64,000 bases of DNA from Cryptomeria japonica (Eukaryota; Streptophyta; Pinopsida; Cupressales; Cupressaceae): NCBI RefSeq assembly GCF_030272615.1, contig NC_081410.1:121520640-121584639 (forward strand), read 5' to 3'. The translations under genes were made by a program, and so were the position numbers. Shown here piece after piece: positions 42,227-54,534 of this stretch; positions within the stretch are counted from its first letter, which is position 1, and every line of letters starts with the position of its first letter. The notes below the pieces were generated by a model. That model saw only the letters and a program-made list of their open reading frames with translations. It searched no databases and was not told the DNA's origin.

Positions 42227-42477
42227 AATAATATTAACAAAGTTTTTTAGTAGGTTGCATTGCTTCTTTTGTTGGTTACAAAGCTTCTAATCTATCACCA
42301 TTATGAAAAAGGATGCAACATACATGTGCCTTGCTTTAAATTGTAATTGAATTGTTTGTTATCTAGCTAGAAAAGAGTCCTCAAAATAGATTCATATATA
42401 TCTTATAACACTTTATTATATATTTATATATGGGCCTTGTACTCCTTGCCTTAAAAATAAATAAAAATTATTCTTGA

Positions 42478-43331
42478 TTTTTAAATAATAATTGAATATT
42501 ATTTATAATTTAAAATTTCGCTTTTACTAATTATTGTCTTCTTAAATGTTTTAAAACAATTAAAATTAATTCCTACAAAATATAAATTATAATTAATGAA
42601 TTGTTTTAATTTTTTTTAAATAAACACACAAGTTTGATAGATATTGCACTCAAGTGTTCGATGTCGATTTCAAAAGGAAAAAAATGTTGAGAAACATAGT
42701 GAGTTTTTTTTTAAATTGAGTTATTTTCTAAGCACTTCTAATGCCAACTACCAGTCTTAGTGTTCTTAATTTACTAAAAATGAGTGACAAAGTATGTAAA
42801 TTGCCAATCTCATTATGCTAGATTTAATGCTAATTAAAAATAAATAATACTAATAAACAATCTTTCAATAAATTGGATAAATTTAAAACAAATAAAATAA
42901 TTATAATAAAATAATTGTTAAATATTTTTGACATTTATAATTGTATAAATTACTATCGACTTTATCCATTGCACCTTATCTAGGTGCAAGTGCTAGTGCA
43001 TGATACAATGCTTTTTGAGAGGCCGACATAGGGCATATGAAACAAAGAAAAAAAAGTGAGGAAATTGACCTAAATAACTGAGTTTCCATCACACCTATAC
43101 ACAATAGATTTCAAAAAGCTTAGAACATCTGGTAGTAATGTATTTCACTAGAAGATTTGGAGGATACATATATATTATACATATACTCTAAAATATATTC
43201 TTCGTTTAAGAATAACAAAGAATTGTAGTTATTGTTCACTTACATTATCTTGGAAATTATGAGAATTGTAGCATTTTTGTAGTTGTGATTGTAAATTAAT
43301 GTGAAACATGAGTACATATCTACATGTAAGT
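42478..43331. other. AT-rich spacer without gene
   Basis: No coding or structural feature supported. A short GC-richer stretch near 42965-43040 has repeated tgcaccttatctaggtgcaa-like palindromic sequence only. Confidence 0.7.
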
Positions 43332-44654
43332 TGAACACACGACAAGATTGAGGGGGGGATGAATCAGTCTGGAACTTCAAAATAGATTAATTATAAATAG
43401 CATTAACTTGCTTAACAACAACACAACAATCATCAACATGTGAGCATCAAACATCAACACATGAACACCAAATTTATGTGGAAAACCCAAACAAGGAAAA
43501 ACCATGATGAGAATCTAACTCACAATATATATCAATTGTTTACAATGAATATGGTTTCCTGCCAAAGAGCTCATATCTTTGGACTTACAGACTAAGGTGC
43601 ACAACCTTAGGAAAGATATAAAATAAGGACTTGTATAACTAAAGATCACTTCTTTACGAAAAGATACAAACTACTACCGAAGGACTCACTTTCAATCAAC
43701 AACGAAGGAAATAGCTAAAATAAAATAAGAAGAATTCTCCTAAACATGAAATTGTCCTTGAGAAACTGGATCAAGCAACCAACAACATGGTAAATATCTC
43801 AGATAACTTATTTTGTCACAACACACTGTCTCACTGAATATATCACCTTCAAAGCTCTTCTCAATCTGATTTTTTGCACATTCGTCATCTCAAATATGCT
43901 TGAATATCATTCACATACACCTCACATACAATTAACTTATCCATCACATCACAACTCATCCATCCACACTCCTTAAATATGAGATAAAACACTAAAAACC
44001 TAATCAAGGGTCGACCAAAAATAATTAAGCTATATTAGACAAAGTAAGCCACATATTACATTACATCCTTCCAAGATTAATCCAATAATATACACACACA
44101 AACACATTCTCCAAAGTTTTTACCAAACATAATTTGTATATATAGCAATTAGATGACCACAAAACATCTTCTGATGCAAAATGCTCCATGTGGATCTCCA
44201 CACACAAAGGTGATACCCATAACACTATTTTAATACAACTTCCAACTCATATCCAACCCGAAAGAATATGATCTGGAATTAACATAACTTAATCGGATAT
44301 AGTCACAACATCACTGAATATCCTCAACACAAATCAACAAAGCTCTCTTGTAAAACAAAGAAATCATCTGAGAATACTACACATGCCATGAAACAATGTC
44401 CACTAAACTGCAATGCAATCTACAACATATTTGAAGGGCACCAAAAGCTTCTTAGACCATTTCGATAGACACTCCTTGTCAAAGAACAAAGACAACTATC
44501 CAAAACAAAATACCACAAACAACACCAAAAGTACTAAACTTAATCTGTAACACAAAGCACAACTGCAATAACCAAAAGCATATCCAGAATCAACATCCAT
44601 CCAAATTACCAAGTTTGACATCAATGACAACAATACAACCTCATGCTTCCAACA
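43332..44654 (-). repeat. 3' LTR of copia H (1323 bp)
   Basis: The plus strand starts TGAACACACGAC and ends GCTTCCAACA next to the polypurine tract. It contains the C-rich box complement (gagggggggatgaatcagtc, near 43350) and aaggaaaaaccatgatgaga near 43494, both shared with other copia LTRs here. Confidence 0.75.
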
Positions 44655-44759
44655 ATCTCCCCCTTTGTCATTGATGGCAACACTTGAACAACTTGAACAA
44701 ATCTCCAACAACTCTCTCTCCCACAATCTCACAACAACTCTCTCCAATGATCTCACAGA
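44655..44759 (-). other. polypurine tract and 3' noncoding stub of copia H
   Basis: The minus strand reads gacaaagggggagat directly before the LTR. The rest holds caacaactctct repeats and no gene. It continues at 51955 beyond element I (acaacaactctctatccctt). Confidence 0.75.
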
Positions 44760-45982
44760 TGATAATATGATGAAACTATAAAGATCCAGTCAACTACTTA
44801 GAGGGGGGTGAATCAGTAGTTGAAGAGTAAACTGACTTTTCACCAACTTAGAAACAACTAAGAATCAACTCACAAATTTTACCAATTTAGTCACTCTAGC
44901 AAATCTACAGCTGCACTGATAAACCTTACCGGTTGACCTAATACTTCAGTGATATAATGCAATAGATTTGAAACTTAAATATCCTTTGAATAAAACCTTA
45001 AACAACTTTACTAATACCAATAATAACATATTTCAGATCATTTCCAATCATTTAGATATATCTATGCAAATTTACCAATCATTCATATCAACCATATCAA
45101 AAACACATCCACAAAATCATTCACCACTTGACCCAATGATTTTTTCACATGGAAACCCAAATGGGAAAAACGACAGTGGGGATGAATACCCACAAGTATT
45201 TTGAACTCTTCTGAAGTTCGCCCTGTTAGAAGCCAAGCCTTGTTAGAAGCTTATACAAGTATGTTCAGTTAGGAATAGATCCGGTTAAGGACCACTCAGT
45301 TAAGGGATTGACTACAAATACCTTGTTAGTTGTAATGTTTAGAGAACAATAGGTTCTTGACCGATCTAGAAATAGCACTTCCTTGCTGAATCAAATCCTT
45401 TATCACTCCTATCTGCCTTCACATTATTCTATAGACACACCTCCTGGTTCGGCAACAATCACTTTCACACAATCAAATTTGCCAACCAGTCATTCAATCA
45501 ATTCATTGACCTTATAAAAAAATATATTAGGTCGGTAACACAACACAAACCCTAAAAATCTCATAGAGATTACAAACACATTGGCTCAATCTTGACTGTT
45601 AGATTACATGCAATTAACTTTACATTCTTCTAGGCATCTATAACCGCTCCTGGATCATTGCACTTTGAATCCTATAATACATCACGCGTTTGTCACTTCA
45701 TACTATGCATTTGATCATTCCCAAGATAAATGGTTATCTTTACGCGCCAAAACCATTTTGAAACTCATCACGTGCATCATGCTTACGTGGCATCTTCATC
45801 ACCGATAATCATACGGTCATAGATAATCACAATTGATCTCCAAGCTTCATCGGTTAGGGTTCTGCTTCTCAACTGGATAGGGTTACCGATTGATCTTCAC
45901 TGCTTCATTACTAGTTGCTATTGACATCAATGACAACACTTCCTAATATCATCTCCAATGCAATCTTCATGCAATGCCAACA
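44760..45982 (-). repeat. 3' LTR of copia I (1223 bp)
   Basis: The plus strand starts TGATAATATGATG and ends ATGCCAACA. Compared with the 5' LTR it lacks about 115 bases after accttgttag (near 45320). The gaggggggtgaatcagtagt box is near 44801 and a gggaaaaacgacagtgggga block near 45163. Confidence 0.93.
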
Positions 45983-46420
45983 TTCTCCCCCTTTGGCATT
46001 GATGGAAATACAAAGATCAATACCAATTGATTGTCATGATTGAGAGTAAAGCATATACTATCCTTCAAATGATTCAGGTATAGGAATCATGGTTTACATT
46101 TTGTATAGGAATCTCGGTTTACATTTTCAACATAAACTATCCTTCGACTGCATCTTCATATCTTCAGCTGGTAACCGGTCTGCAATATGTCTCCTCTCCT
46201 TTTTGTCTCTCAATCATATACTTTTCTCCCCCTTTGACAGCAATGCCAAAGTGAAGGTAAACCATTTTGTTTCTTATACATGCTTCATCGATCTGGAATT
46301 AGTTGCTCCCCCTGTGGAGTAGCTCCATTGTTCGCCAATCCTTCTTCAAGATTTTCAATAGGCTCTGGGATTGATCTCTCCCATATCTACTTAATTGACT
46401 TCATGTAGGGGTACAACCCC
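45983..46420 (-). other. polypurine tract and 3' noncoding region of copia I
   Basis: The minus strand reads atgccaaagggggagaat directly before the LTR. Further purine tracts are the complements of ctccccctttgacagcaatg (46215) and gctccccctgtgg (46305). No gene. Confidence 0.78.
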
Positions 46421-46975
46421 TAACTCACCTCTAAGATATTCAAATGTAGCCTTAGGTAGAGGTTTAATAAAAATATATGCTAGTTGTTCTTTAGTGGAAA
46501 CATGCTCTAGTGATACATCTTTGCTTCGAACTTTCTCCCTCAGGAAATGATACTTCAGCTATATATGTTTAGTCCTAGCATGCAACACTGGGTTCTTAGA
46601 AATATTTATAGCACTAGTGTTATCACAGAAAATTCTTACCGGTTCAGATATCTTCAGCTTGAAACCTTCCAATATGTGTTTGATCCAAATTGCTTGGGTA
46701 CAATTCATGTAAGTTGCAACATACTCAACTTCTGTTGTTGATTGAGAGATACAACTTTCTTTCTTGTTGTTCCAAGACACTAATCTACTTCCAAAAAAGA
46801 ATGTTCCTTCGGTTGTATTTTTCCTGTCATCAACATTTTCTGCCCAATCTGCATCGGTATAGACCTTTAAGTCAAAGTTTCTTGCATATGGATACCATAA
46901 TCCATAATCTATTGTGCCTTTAAAGTATTTGAAAATTCTCGTGGTTGCAATCATGTGTGACTCCTTCGAATTTTT
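46421..46975 (-). pseudogene. copia I RNase H
   Basis: It reads KYFKGTIDYGLWYPYARNFD, KVYTDADWAENVDDRKNTTE (Asp), FGSRLVSWNNKKESCISQST, VEYVATYMNCTQAIWIKHIL (Glu) and IFCDNTSAINISKNPVLHAR (Asp), ending at a TAG in ARTKHI then readable as KYHFLREKV and the IFIKPLPKATFEYL-like end near 46440. One nonsense codon and little else is wrong. Confidence 0.86.
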
Positions 46976-47876
46976 CTAAAATCTAGCAACCAATTCTACT
47001 ACATGAGCAATGTCTGGTCTATCGTGGACAGCATAATGTAGCTTACCTATCATGGATCTATATTCCTTTTCATCAACTGGTGCAGAATCATCTTCCTTTG
47101 ACAATTTACAGGCTGTAACCATTGGTGTTCCAACTAGTTTACAATCTCCCATTCCAAAAAAATTCAACACTTTCTTCAGATACTTGGATTGTGTGATAAA
47201 AAAATCCTTCCTTCATCTATTGGATTTGCAAACCTATGAAATTTTTTATCTCACCTACCAGTGACATCTCAAATTCACTCTTCATTTCATTAGCAAAATC
47301 ATGACACATATCATCATTACCTCCAAAAATGATATCATCAACAAAGACCTCACTTACCAGTATTTTATCTCCTTCTGTCTTGAAATATGTGTTACTGTCT
47401 TCACTGGTTCTTTGAAAACCTATCTTTACTAAGTGAGAGTACTATCTTTCATACCATTCTCTTCGTGCTTGTTTCAATCCATATAGTGCCTTATGTAGCT
47501 TGCATGACATATCCTTTTCTCCAGTTAATGCATAACCATCTGGTTGTTCTATGTAGAATTCTTCTTCCAATATTCCATTTAGGAATGTTGATTTTACATC
47601 CATCTGATATACCTTTAATCCTTTGTATGCTACAAAGACAATTAGAGTCCTTACTCCTTCCAATCTTGCTACAGGTGCAAATGTCTCACCATAATCTTCA
47701 CCTTCCTCTTGTGCATATCCTTTGCATACCAGTCTGGCTTTATTCCTTACCACTGCTCCATCTTCATTCAATTTGTTTCTAAATACCCACTTTGTGCCTA
47801 TTACATTCTTGTTTTCTTGTCTGGGTACCAATGACCATGTATTATTCTTCTCTATTTGATCAAGTTCTTCTTCCAT
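46976..47876 (-). pseudogene. copia I reverse transcriptase
   Basis: A 144-residue frame runs [80 protein letters not shown] and [18 protein letters not shown] stop follows; then LVKIGFQRTSEDSNTYFKTE, SEVFVDDIIFGGNDDMCHDF with the DD pair intact, EMSLVGEIKNFIGLQI, and the thumb FFGMGDCKLVGTPMVTACKL. Confidence 0.88.
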
Positions 47877-48104
47877 TGCCTTGATCCATTCTTCATTTGC
47901 AAAGGCTTATTTTGTTGTTCTAGGATCAATGGTGGAGATCATACAAGAGTTTTCACTTAGCCTTCTTCTAGTTAACACACCTACATTCTTGTCTCCAATA
48001 ATCTGATCGGGGTTGTGATTAAGTCTGACATACCTTGGAATAACTTGATCTTGGTTTTTAGGTTCTTCTTCTTCTTCACTTTCTTCATGTTCTGTTGGAC
48101 CTTC

Positions 48105-49118
48105 CTATTCCGATTGAACTGGGGCTTCTATTTTCAGTTCTCCAACTTCTGTCTTTACTAGTTCCGGTTCCAAAAACAGTGTGTTTGGTTCTTCTTCTTC
48201 CTTTTCCTTGCTGGTTTCTTCAGATTTTTCAGGAAATTCATCTACTCGGACATTGATACTTTCAATTATCTTCTCAGTCCAGTTGTCGTAGCACTTGTAA
48301 GCTTTGCTCTTGGTGGAGTAACCAAGAAATATGCCTTCATCACTTTTGGCATCAAACTTTCCAATATAATCACTTCTTTTAATAAAACATCTTCTACCAA
48401 AACTTTTGAAGTAACTAACATTTGGTGATCTACCATACCAGTATTCATAGGGTGTTTTTTCTTTACCTCTTTTGATGAATATCCGATTCATTGTATAAAC
48501 AGTTGTGTAGATAGATTCTCTCCAAAATGTCTTAGCTACACCTCCTTGAATTAACATAGTCCTAGCAGCTTCAACCACTGACCGGTTGTTCCTTTCTGCA
48601 ATATCATTATGTTGTGGTGTCCTTGGTGCAGATAGTTGCCTCTTGATCCCATTGTTTTCACAGTATCTAGTGAATACCCCTGAAGAAAAATCACCACCAT
48701 GATCAGTTCTTAAACATTTCAGCTTCCTTCCACTTTCATTTTCAACCAACGCTTTGAATGCCTTAAATTTGTTGAATGTTTATGTCTTGTCTTTCAAGGA
48801 TGTGACCCACATCATTCTTGAGCAGTCATCAGTAAATATCATTAAATACTGATCGCCTTGAATACTCCTAGTCCTCATCGATCCACATACGTCAGTGTGA
48901 ACCAAATCTAGCAATTGTTCAGCTAAGAAAGATTTTCTCTTGAAGGTTGAGATTTTCATTTTCCCTAATTGACATTCCTTGCACAAAGCATTCACCGATT
49001 TGTCCAACTGTGGAAATCCTCTTACTGATTTTGACTTGTTGACTCTTATAATGTTATCAAAATTCACATGAGAAAACCTTTGATGCCAAAGCCAACTATC
49101 TTCTACTTTTCCAATCAA
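48105..49118 (-). pseudogene. copia I integrase, one nonsense codon
   Basis: The zinc-binding-like start SWLWHQRFSHVNFDNIIRV and CKECQLGKMKISTFKRK lead to LVHTDVCGSMRTRSIQGDQY (Asp). A single stop at about 48780 separates two blocks in the same frame. Then CLRTDHGGDFSSGVF (Asp), QHNDIAERNNRSVVEAARTM (Glu), FWRESIYTTVYTMNR, FIKRGKEKTPYEYWYG and EGIFLGYSTKSKAYKCYD. The D-D-E residues are all present. After FPEKSEET an acidic linker leads to RT. Confidence 0.9.
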
Positions 49119-49180
49119 ACAACTATTGACTTTAGAGTTTAAGTGAAATAGGTTACCTTTGGTTTGTTTGCCAGTTGCAA

Positions 49181-49591
49181 TCAGTTCACCTTGCTTCCAA
49201 ATATCTTGAATAATCCATTCTTGAATTCTAACGGATAACCTTTGTCATTGAGTTGAGCAACACTCAAAAGATTGTGTTTCAGACCATCAACCCTATAGAC
49301 ATCATCTGCACTACTTTTACCATTCAAGGAAATGGATCCTTTGCCTTTTACCATGCAAGGAGAGTTGTTCCAAAATCTGACAACACCTCCATCAAATTCG
49401 TTCAATGTTAGGAACTTGCTCAGGTCACCAGTCATGTGGTGTGAACAACCACTGTCAATAATCCAGTCATCTGAATTATCCAAGTGAGAGACCAATGCCT
49501 TCTGATCTAATATGTCTTCTTTGATAGCAACAAAGACAATGTCCTCATTTGTATCTTCCTTGGATTCTTTATATGTAATACCTTCATCCAC
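49181..49591 (-). pseudogene. copia I protease and GAG-pre-integrase
   Basis: DWIIDSGCSHHMTGDLSKFL keeps the full D-S-G and the C-x2-H pattern. GGVVRFWNNSPCMVKGKGSI and VYRVDGLKHNLLSVAQLNDK follow. A frame change at about 49180 separates it from the rest of the pre-integrase region, so the protein is not continuous. Confidence 0.88.
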
Positions 49592-49642
49592 TGCAATGAA
49601 ACAATTTATTTTTCCTTTTCCTTTAAACTTCCTATATTTCTC

Positions 49643-50506
49643 TTATTTTTGCTTCTTATCTTCATTAGGATAGTTAGCAGCAATATGTCCTATCCAGTTA
49701 CATGTAAAACATTTCAATGGTAATTTACCTCTATACTTATCGGTACCTATGGGTAACCACTTGGCCAAAAATGTTTCAAGTTCCATCAGGCTATCATCAT
49801 CATCTACCTCTCTGCTAGATCTAGATTCATGACTATAACTTACTTCTCTTCTTTTCCTTACTGGTGGGGTTGAGACTAAGGCTTTAAATGCATATTCTAA
49901 CCTCTGAACATGTCCATCAAAACCATTTAATTCAAGTGCAGTCAATTTACCAATGATAGAGTCAAGAGTTACCTTTGTCTTGTCAATAGATATGAGTTCT
50001 TGAATGGATGCAACTCTGATAGCGTAGACCGATAGAAGGGTTCTTAATACCTTGCTAACCATAGTGGCAACCTCCACTGTACCTCCAACACTTTTGATTT
50101 CTCCAACTATCTCCTTGATTCTCTGACCATAGTATTGAATGTTTTCACCTTCATCCATTCTCATATCATCAAATTTACCTCTGAGACTCTCTTCCTTGGC
50201 TATCTTTACATGCTCATCACCGCCATAGATTTCTTCCAGTTTCTTCCAAACTTCATATGCAGTCTCCAATCCATGAACATCAATATATCCTGAATCTGAC
50301 AAGGTATTGATGATGGCTTCCAATGCTTGGTTGTTCTCTTGTTGCTCCTTCTTCTGATCATCTATCAGAATTCCACTAGGCAAGTTATACTTAGTGACAA
50401 CTTGATCCCAGTATTGACTTCCCAAGCTCTTGATGTAAATATTCATCCTATCACTCCAGATTCTGTAGTTATCTCTATTGAACTTCGGACCCTCTCTCTT
50501 CATCAT
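49643..50506 (-). CDS. copia I Gag, open 287-residue frame
   Basis: Gag forms the virus-like particle of the element. The frame starts MMKREGPKFNRDNYRIWSDR and runs YEVWKKLEEIYGGDEHVKIA, IQYYGQRIKEIVGEIKSVGG, MVSKVLRTLLSVYAIRVASI and LDSIIGKLTALELNGFDGHV without a stop. The knuckle CFTCNWIGHIAANYP has Tyr instead of the last Cys, so RNA packaging should be impaired even though the frame is open. The start is supported by the matching Gag start in element B. A stop follows at 49643, well before the protease. Confidence 0.87.
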   Translation of the reverse strand: MMKREGPKFNRDNYRIWSDRMNIYIKSLGSQYWDQVVTKYNLPSGILIDDQKKEQQENNQALEAIINTLSDSGYIDVHGLETAYEVWKKLEEIYGGDEHVKIAKEESLRGKFDDMRMDEGENIQYYGQRIKEIVGEIKSVGGTVEVATMVSKVLRTLLSVYAIRVASIQELISIDKTKVTLDSIIGKLTALELNGFDGHVQRLEYAFKALVSTPPVRKRREVSYSHESRSSREVDDDDSLMELETFLAKWLPIGTDKYRGKLPLKCFTCNWIGHIAANYPNEDKKQK

Positions 50507-50562
50507 TTTCTCCTGGATCTTTTCCTCAAGCTATTAGGATTATACTCAAGAGGACCCAGAAT

Positions 50563-50574
50563 GCTCTGATACCA
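50563..50574 (-). other. primer binding site of copia I
   Basis: The minus strand reads TGGTATCAGAGC, a perfect initiator-Met site two bases from the 5' LTR. Confidence 0.93.
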
Positions 50575-50576
50575 AT

Positions 50577-51954
50577 TGATAATATGATGAAACTATAAAG
50601 ATCTGGTCAACTACTTAGAGAGGGGGTGAATCAGTACTTGAGGAGTAAACTAACTTTTCGCCAACTTAGAATCAACTAAGAATAAACTCACAAAGTTTAC
50701 CGGTTTAGTCACTCTAACAAATATGCAACTGTGCTAACAAACCTTATCGGCTGACTTAATACATCAGTGATATAATGCAATAGATCTGAAACTTAAATAT
50801 CATTTGACCAAAACCTTAAACAACTTCACTAATACCAATAATAACATATTTCAGATCATTTCCAGCCATTTATATATATCTATGAAGATTTACCAATCAT
50901 TCATATCAACCATACCAAAAACACATCCACAAAATCATTCACCACTTGACACAATGATTTTTTCACTTGGAAACCTAAATGGGGAAAACCACGGTGGGGA
51001 TGAATACCCACAATTATTTTGAACTCTTCTGAAGTTCGCCTTGTTAGGAGCCAAGCCTTGTTAGAAGCTTATAAAAGTATGTTCTGTTAGGAACAGATCT
51101 GATTAAGGACCACTAGGTTATGGGATTGACTACAAATACCTTGTTAAAGGTAACCTCGGTGGAGGATTTCAAATCCAAGCTAATGGATCACCTGGTTAGA
51201 GGATTTCAACAACAATCATGTTAGAGCTTACCCTGTTAGGGAATTTCAAACTGTTGTAATAGTTAGAGAACAACATATTCTTGACCAATCTAGAAATATC
51301 ACTTCCTTGTTGAATCAAATCCTTTACCGCTCTTATCTACCTTCACATCATTCTACAGACACACCTCTTGGTTTGGAAACAATCACTTTCACACTTAATC
51401 AAATTTTCCAACCACTCATTCAATCAATTCATTGACCTTATAAATAAAAACATTAGGTCGGTAACACAACACAAACCCTAAAAATCTCATAGAGATTACA
51501 AACACGTCGACTTAATCTTGACCGTTAGATTACATGCAATCAAATTTACATTCTTCTAGACATCTATAACTGCTCTTGAATCATCGCACTATAAATCTTG
51601 CAACACATCACATGTTTGTCACTTCATACTATGCATTTAATCATTCCCAAGATAAACGGTTATCTTTACGCGCCAGAACCATTTTGAAACTCATCATGTG
51701 CATCATGCTTACGTGGCATCTTCATCACTGATCATCATTCGGTCATAGATCATCACAACCAATCTCCAAGCTTCATCGATTAAAGTTCTGCTTCTCAACT
51801 AGATAGGGTTATCGGTTCATCTTCACTGCTTCATTACCGGTTGCTTTACTACTTCATTACAAGTTGCTTTATTGCTTCATTACCAGTTGCTATTGATATC
51901 AATGACAACACTTCCTAATATATTCTCCAATGTAATCTTCATGCAATACCAGCA
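50577..51954 (-). repeat. 5' LTR of copia I (1378 bp)
   Basis: The plus strand starts TGATAATATGATG and ends CAATACCAGCA. It holds an extra segment of about 115 bases (51145-51255) absent from the 3' LTR, containing ggaggatttcaa and gagaggatttcaa-like short repeats. Confidence 0.93.
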
Positions 51955-52116
51955 ACAACAACTCTCTATCCCTTTGATAGCAAAGACAAAGGGATCTGCA
52001 TACCATACTAACCAACACACACCACTGCTCCCCCTAAGAGAAATAACAACATCAATCCAGGAGATAAAGGATAAGCGTTGAATGTTCCCCTAGAGAGATG
52101 CACCACTAAAATGCAT
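51955..52116 (-). other. 3' noncoding region of copia H, resumed
   Basis: Contains the purine-tract complements ctgctccccctaagag (52026) and atgttcccctagagag (52081). No gene. Confidence 0.7.
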
Positions 52117-52640
52117 CTAGTTAGAAAAAGAAGGGGTAGTAACCCCTAGCATCTCCCTAAGATACTCAAAAGTATCCTTCACCAACACCTCAGTAAAAAT
52201 GTCTGATGCTAGTTCTTTTATAAAAATGTATTCCAATCTGACTTCTTTATCTACAACCTTCTCTCTTAAGAAATAATAACGGATTGAGATATGTTTTGTT
52301 CTTAAATGCATAACCGGATACTTTGAAATGTTTATAGCACTAGTATTATCACACATGATAGAAATAGCTTCATCATATATCACTATGATATCCTTAGGAG
52401 TATGTTTCATCCATATAACTTGAGTACAAAAAGATGTTGCAATGTATTATGCTTCTATAGTAGATAATGACACTGATTCTTTGTTCTTACTTATCCATAA
52501 AAGCAATCTATCTCCCAAAAAGAATGCACCGCCACTAGGACTTTTCTTATCATCAATGCTTTCGTCCCAAACAACATCTGTATATGCTTTCAATATGAAA
52601 TCTCCATCCTTCTTATACCATAGACCAAAATCCTAATTCC
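52117..52640 (-). pseudogene. copia H RNase H
   Basis: The end reads SIMCDNTSAINISKYPVMHL, YYFLREKVVDKEVRLEYIF, SDIFTEVLVKDTFEYLREML. The N-terminal part (52442-52640, minus) shows DESIDDKKSPSGGAFFLGD-like codons with the usual copia spacing. A stop near 52412 separates the halves. Confidence 0.82.
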
Positions 52641-53420
52641 CTTTCAGATACCTAAAAATCCTCTTCACTATTGGATCATGAGTCTTCTTTGAACTAGCCT
52701 AAAATCTCGCAACTAAACATACAACCTGCATAATATCTAGTCTAGAGGCAATAAGAAGTAATAGTCCTCCAATCATAGATATGTACTTCTTTTGATCAAC
52801 ATTCAGAGATTTATTATCTTTGCCTTGTTTGCAACCAACAAGTAAAGGAGTAGTAACAGGTTTACAATTCTCCATATCAAACTTCTTTAACATTTCTTTT
52901 ACATATCTAGCTTGAGAAATAAAGATTCAATCATTCAGTTTGATAACTTGTAGACCAAGAAAGAATGGAATTTCTCTAAACATAGACATCTCAAATTCCT
53001 TTTGCATCTCTTCTACAAATTCTTTACACAAACCATCACATCCTACAAAGATAATATCATCAACATAAACAACAATCAACAGCTTAATGCCTTCTACCTT
53101 AAAATAAATTTTGTTGTTTGCAATACTTTTCCTGAAGCTTTGTTATAACAAATATATGTCCAATCTCACATACCATGCTCTAGGTGTTTGTTTGAGTCCA
53201 TACAATGTCTTCTCTAACCTAAAAACCACATCTAAATCCTCTAACAATCTAAATCCATTTGGTTTCTTAATGTACACTTCTTCAATTTCTCCTTTCAAAA
53301 AAATTGACTTAACATACCTTGAATTCTTGTAGGCTAAAAAAGAAAGAAACATTCCAATAGCTTCCATCCTAGCTACTAGAGAAAAAGTTTCCTTAAAGTC
53401 AATACCTTCTACCTGTTCAC
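52641..53420 (-). pseudogene. copia H reverse transcriptase, truncated at its N-terminus
   Basis: SRYVKSIFLKGEIEEVYIKK, EKTLYGLKQTPRAWYVRLD, then LLIVVYVDDIIFVGCDGLCK with the YVDD box intact, EFEMSMFREIPFFLGLQVI, and thumb MLKKFDMENCKPVTTPLLVG and YISMIGGLLLLIASRLDIMQ. It breaks off at VEGIDFKETFS near 53415, the junction with gypsy J. Confidence 0.85.
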
Positions 53421-54534
53421 ATTAATTTTCCCGTAACTAAGGTTTTCGGTCGGGTTGCTTAATTTTGCCTTTTCAGCTTTCCAGCAGCGCGGGGCGTACA
53501 AGACAATTGTCAGCGCCCTGGGTCCATATTTGGCGTTCAGTTTTTGGAGTAGCATAACGGTGACAAATGGAAAGACATTGCTGACTGGGCTTCTTTTCGG
53601 GGCCCACCTTTTAGCGCAGTAAGCAAATGGTTACCCAACACCGTCATGTTTTAGCGGGTGCATTTCTGTTTGAAAGGATTTTCTAGCTTGCCCCTCTGCG
53701 GTTAGCGAGATCCTTTTAGTTTATGATAGTATGAAGATTGTTGCAGGCAGGGAGAGAAGTCTTGGGGCCATTTTGTTGGGTGTGATCTTCAGGGCGACAC
53801 AGCATGGTTTTTTGTTCGGGGGTGCCTATGCCTTTTTGACGTGTTTGGGAGCTGTTTCCAGAGCCGCGAGCTCTATTTATGCTTGCTTTTTCCCTGTTAG
53901 TAGGGGTTCAGAACTTTTCAAAAAGAACAATTAAGTTTGCTTAGTAGGAATTTTAGCCTTTTAAAACTATTACTGTTTTCTGGAGAAGGTTATTCAAATT
54001 GTGCCTGTGGCCTTTGTGATACTTTTTTCAGTATGCTTTGATGGTCTTTTTGTGTTTTTCTATTAGAATTCCAATAACTTTGGAAATACATTTATCTAAT
54101 ATTTTTGCCGATTAAACTATGTTTTGCACTTGTTATTTGGTAAATGCATGATAAGCATTTCCTTATGTTGCAAAGAAAATTAATTGTGTCTTGGTTATGT
54201 TCTTGATTCAGACTTGTAGATTGTTGAATGGGCTTTAAAATCATATGTGCATGTGTTTTGTATGCTCATGTCTTCTAAAAATGCTCTGCCGTATCGCCTC
54301 AATAGTCTAGATTTATTGTTTTTAAAGTTTCCTTCTTTTCCCTTTCCTCCAAACCCATAAGGAAGAGTCGACTTCTCAATCCCAGAGGTCATTCAGTGAA
54401 ACCCGCGCAATTGGTCCCCCATCACTGAATTTCCCATAAGGTTGTTGTTTCCAAGGTAAAATTTAGAGTCAACAGTTCTTTTTCAGGCACCCCCGGTGGG
54501 ACCTTTTACTTCAAATATATCTTTGAGCTAGTTT
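53421..54534 (+). repeat. probable 5' LTR and leader of gypsy J
   Basis: A non-coding, GC-richer stretch follows the broken end of copia H and precedes gag. It contains ctctatttatgctt near 53870 as a possible TATA region and caggcacccccggtgggacc near 54485, which could be a primer site region (low certainty). No partner LTR is in the window, so the boundaries are unknown. Open frames here are not convincing. Confidence 0.5.

Larger units (their letters stand above)
39838..42464 (+). mobile_element. LINE G, 5'-truncated, with 13-bp target duplication
   Basis: aaattattcttga occurs at 39825-39837 and 42465-42477, exactly flanking the LINE. It keeps the C-terminal RT, zf-RVT and RNase H and ends with an A-rich tail (ttaaaaataaataa). 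The left end carries a 53-bp tandem repeat. Confidence 0.88.
44760..51954 (-). mobile_element. Ty1/copia retrotransposon I, complete, nested in H
   Basis: LTRs at 44760-45982 and 50577-51954, primer site at 50563-50574, polypurine tract at 45983-46000, and all five coding regions in copia order. It is the best preserved copia here: protease D-S-G, the integrase triad and RT box are intact, with single stops and few frame changes. It is the same family as B (Gag MMKREGPKFNRDN). Flanking bases (acaga, acaac) are not a clear duplication. Confidence 0.92.
43332..53420 (-). mobile_element. Ty1/copia retrotransposon H (5' part missing), host of element I
   Basis: On the minus strand the 3' LTR (43332-44654), polypurine tract, RNase H (52117-52640) and RT (52641-53420) are present, with element I inserted in the 3' noncoding region. 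The copy stops inside RT at about 53420 where gypsy J begins; integrase, gag and 5' LTR are absent. Confidence 0.85.

Noticed and set aside
42960..43040. possible tRNA or small RNA in the GC-richer patch
   Set aside because: No cloverleaf, no A/B boxes in the right order, and only a weak palindrome.
44755..51959. acaga/acaac as target duplication of copia I
   Set aside because: Three of five bases match, which is no better than chance next to repeated acaac sequence.
53731..53934. 67-codon frame MKIVAGRERSLG in the leader of gypsy J
   Set aside because: Short, no homologous motif, and inside probable LTR sequence.
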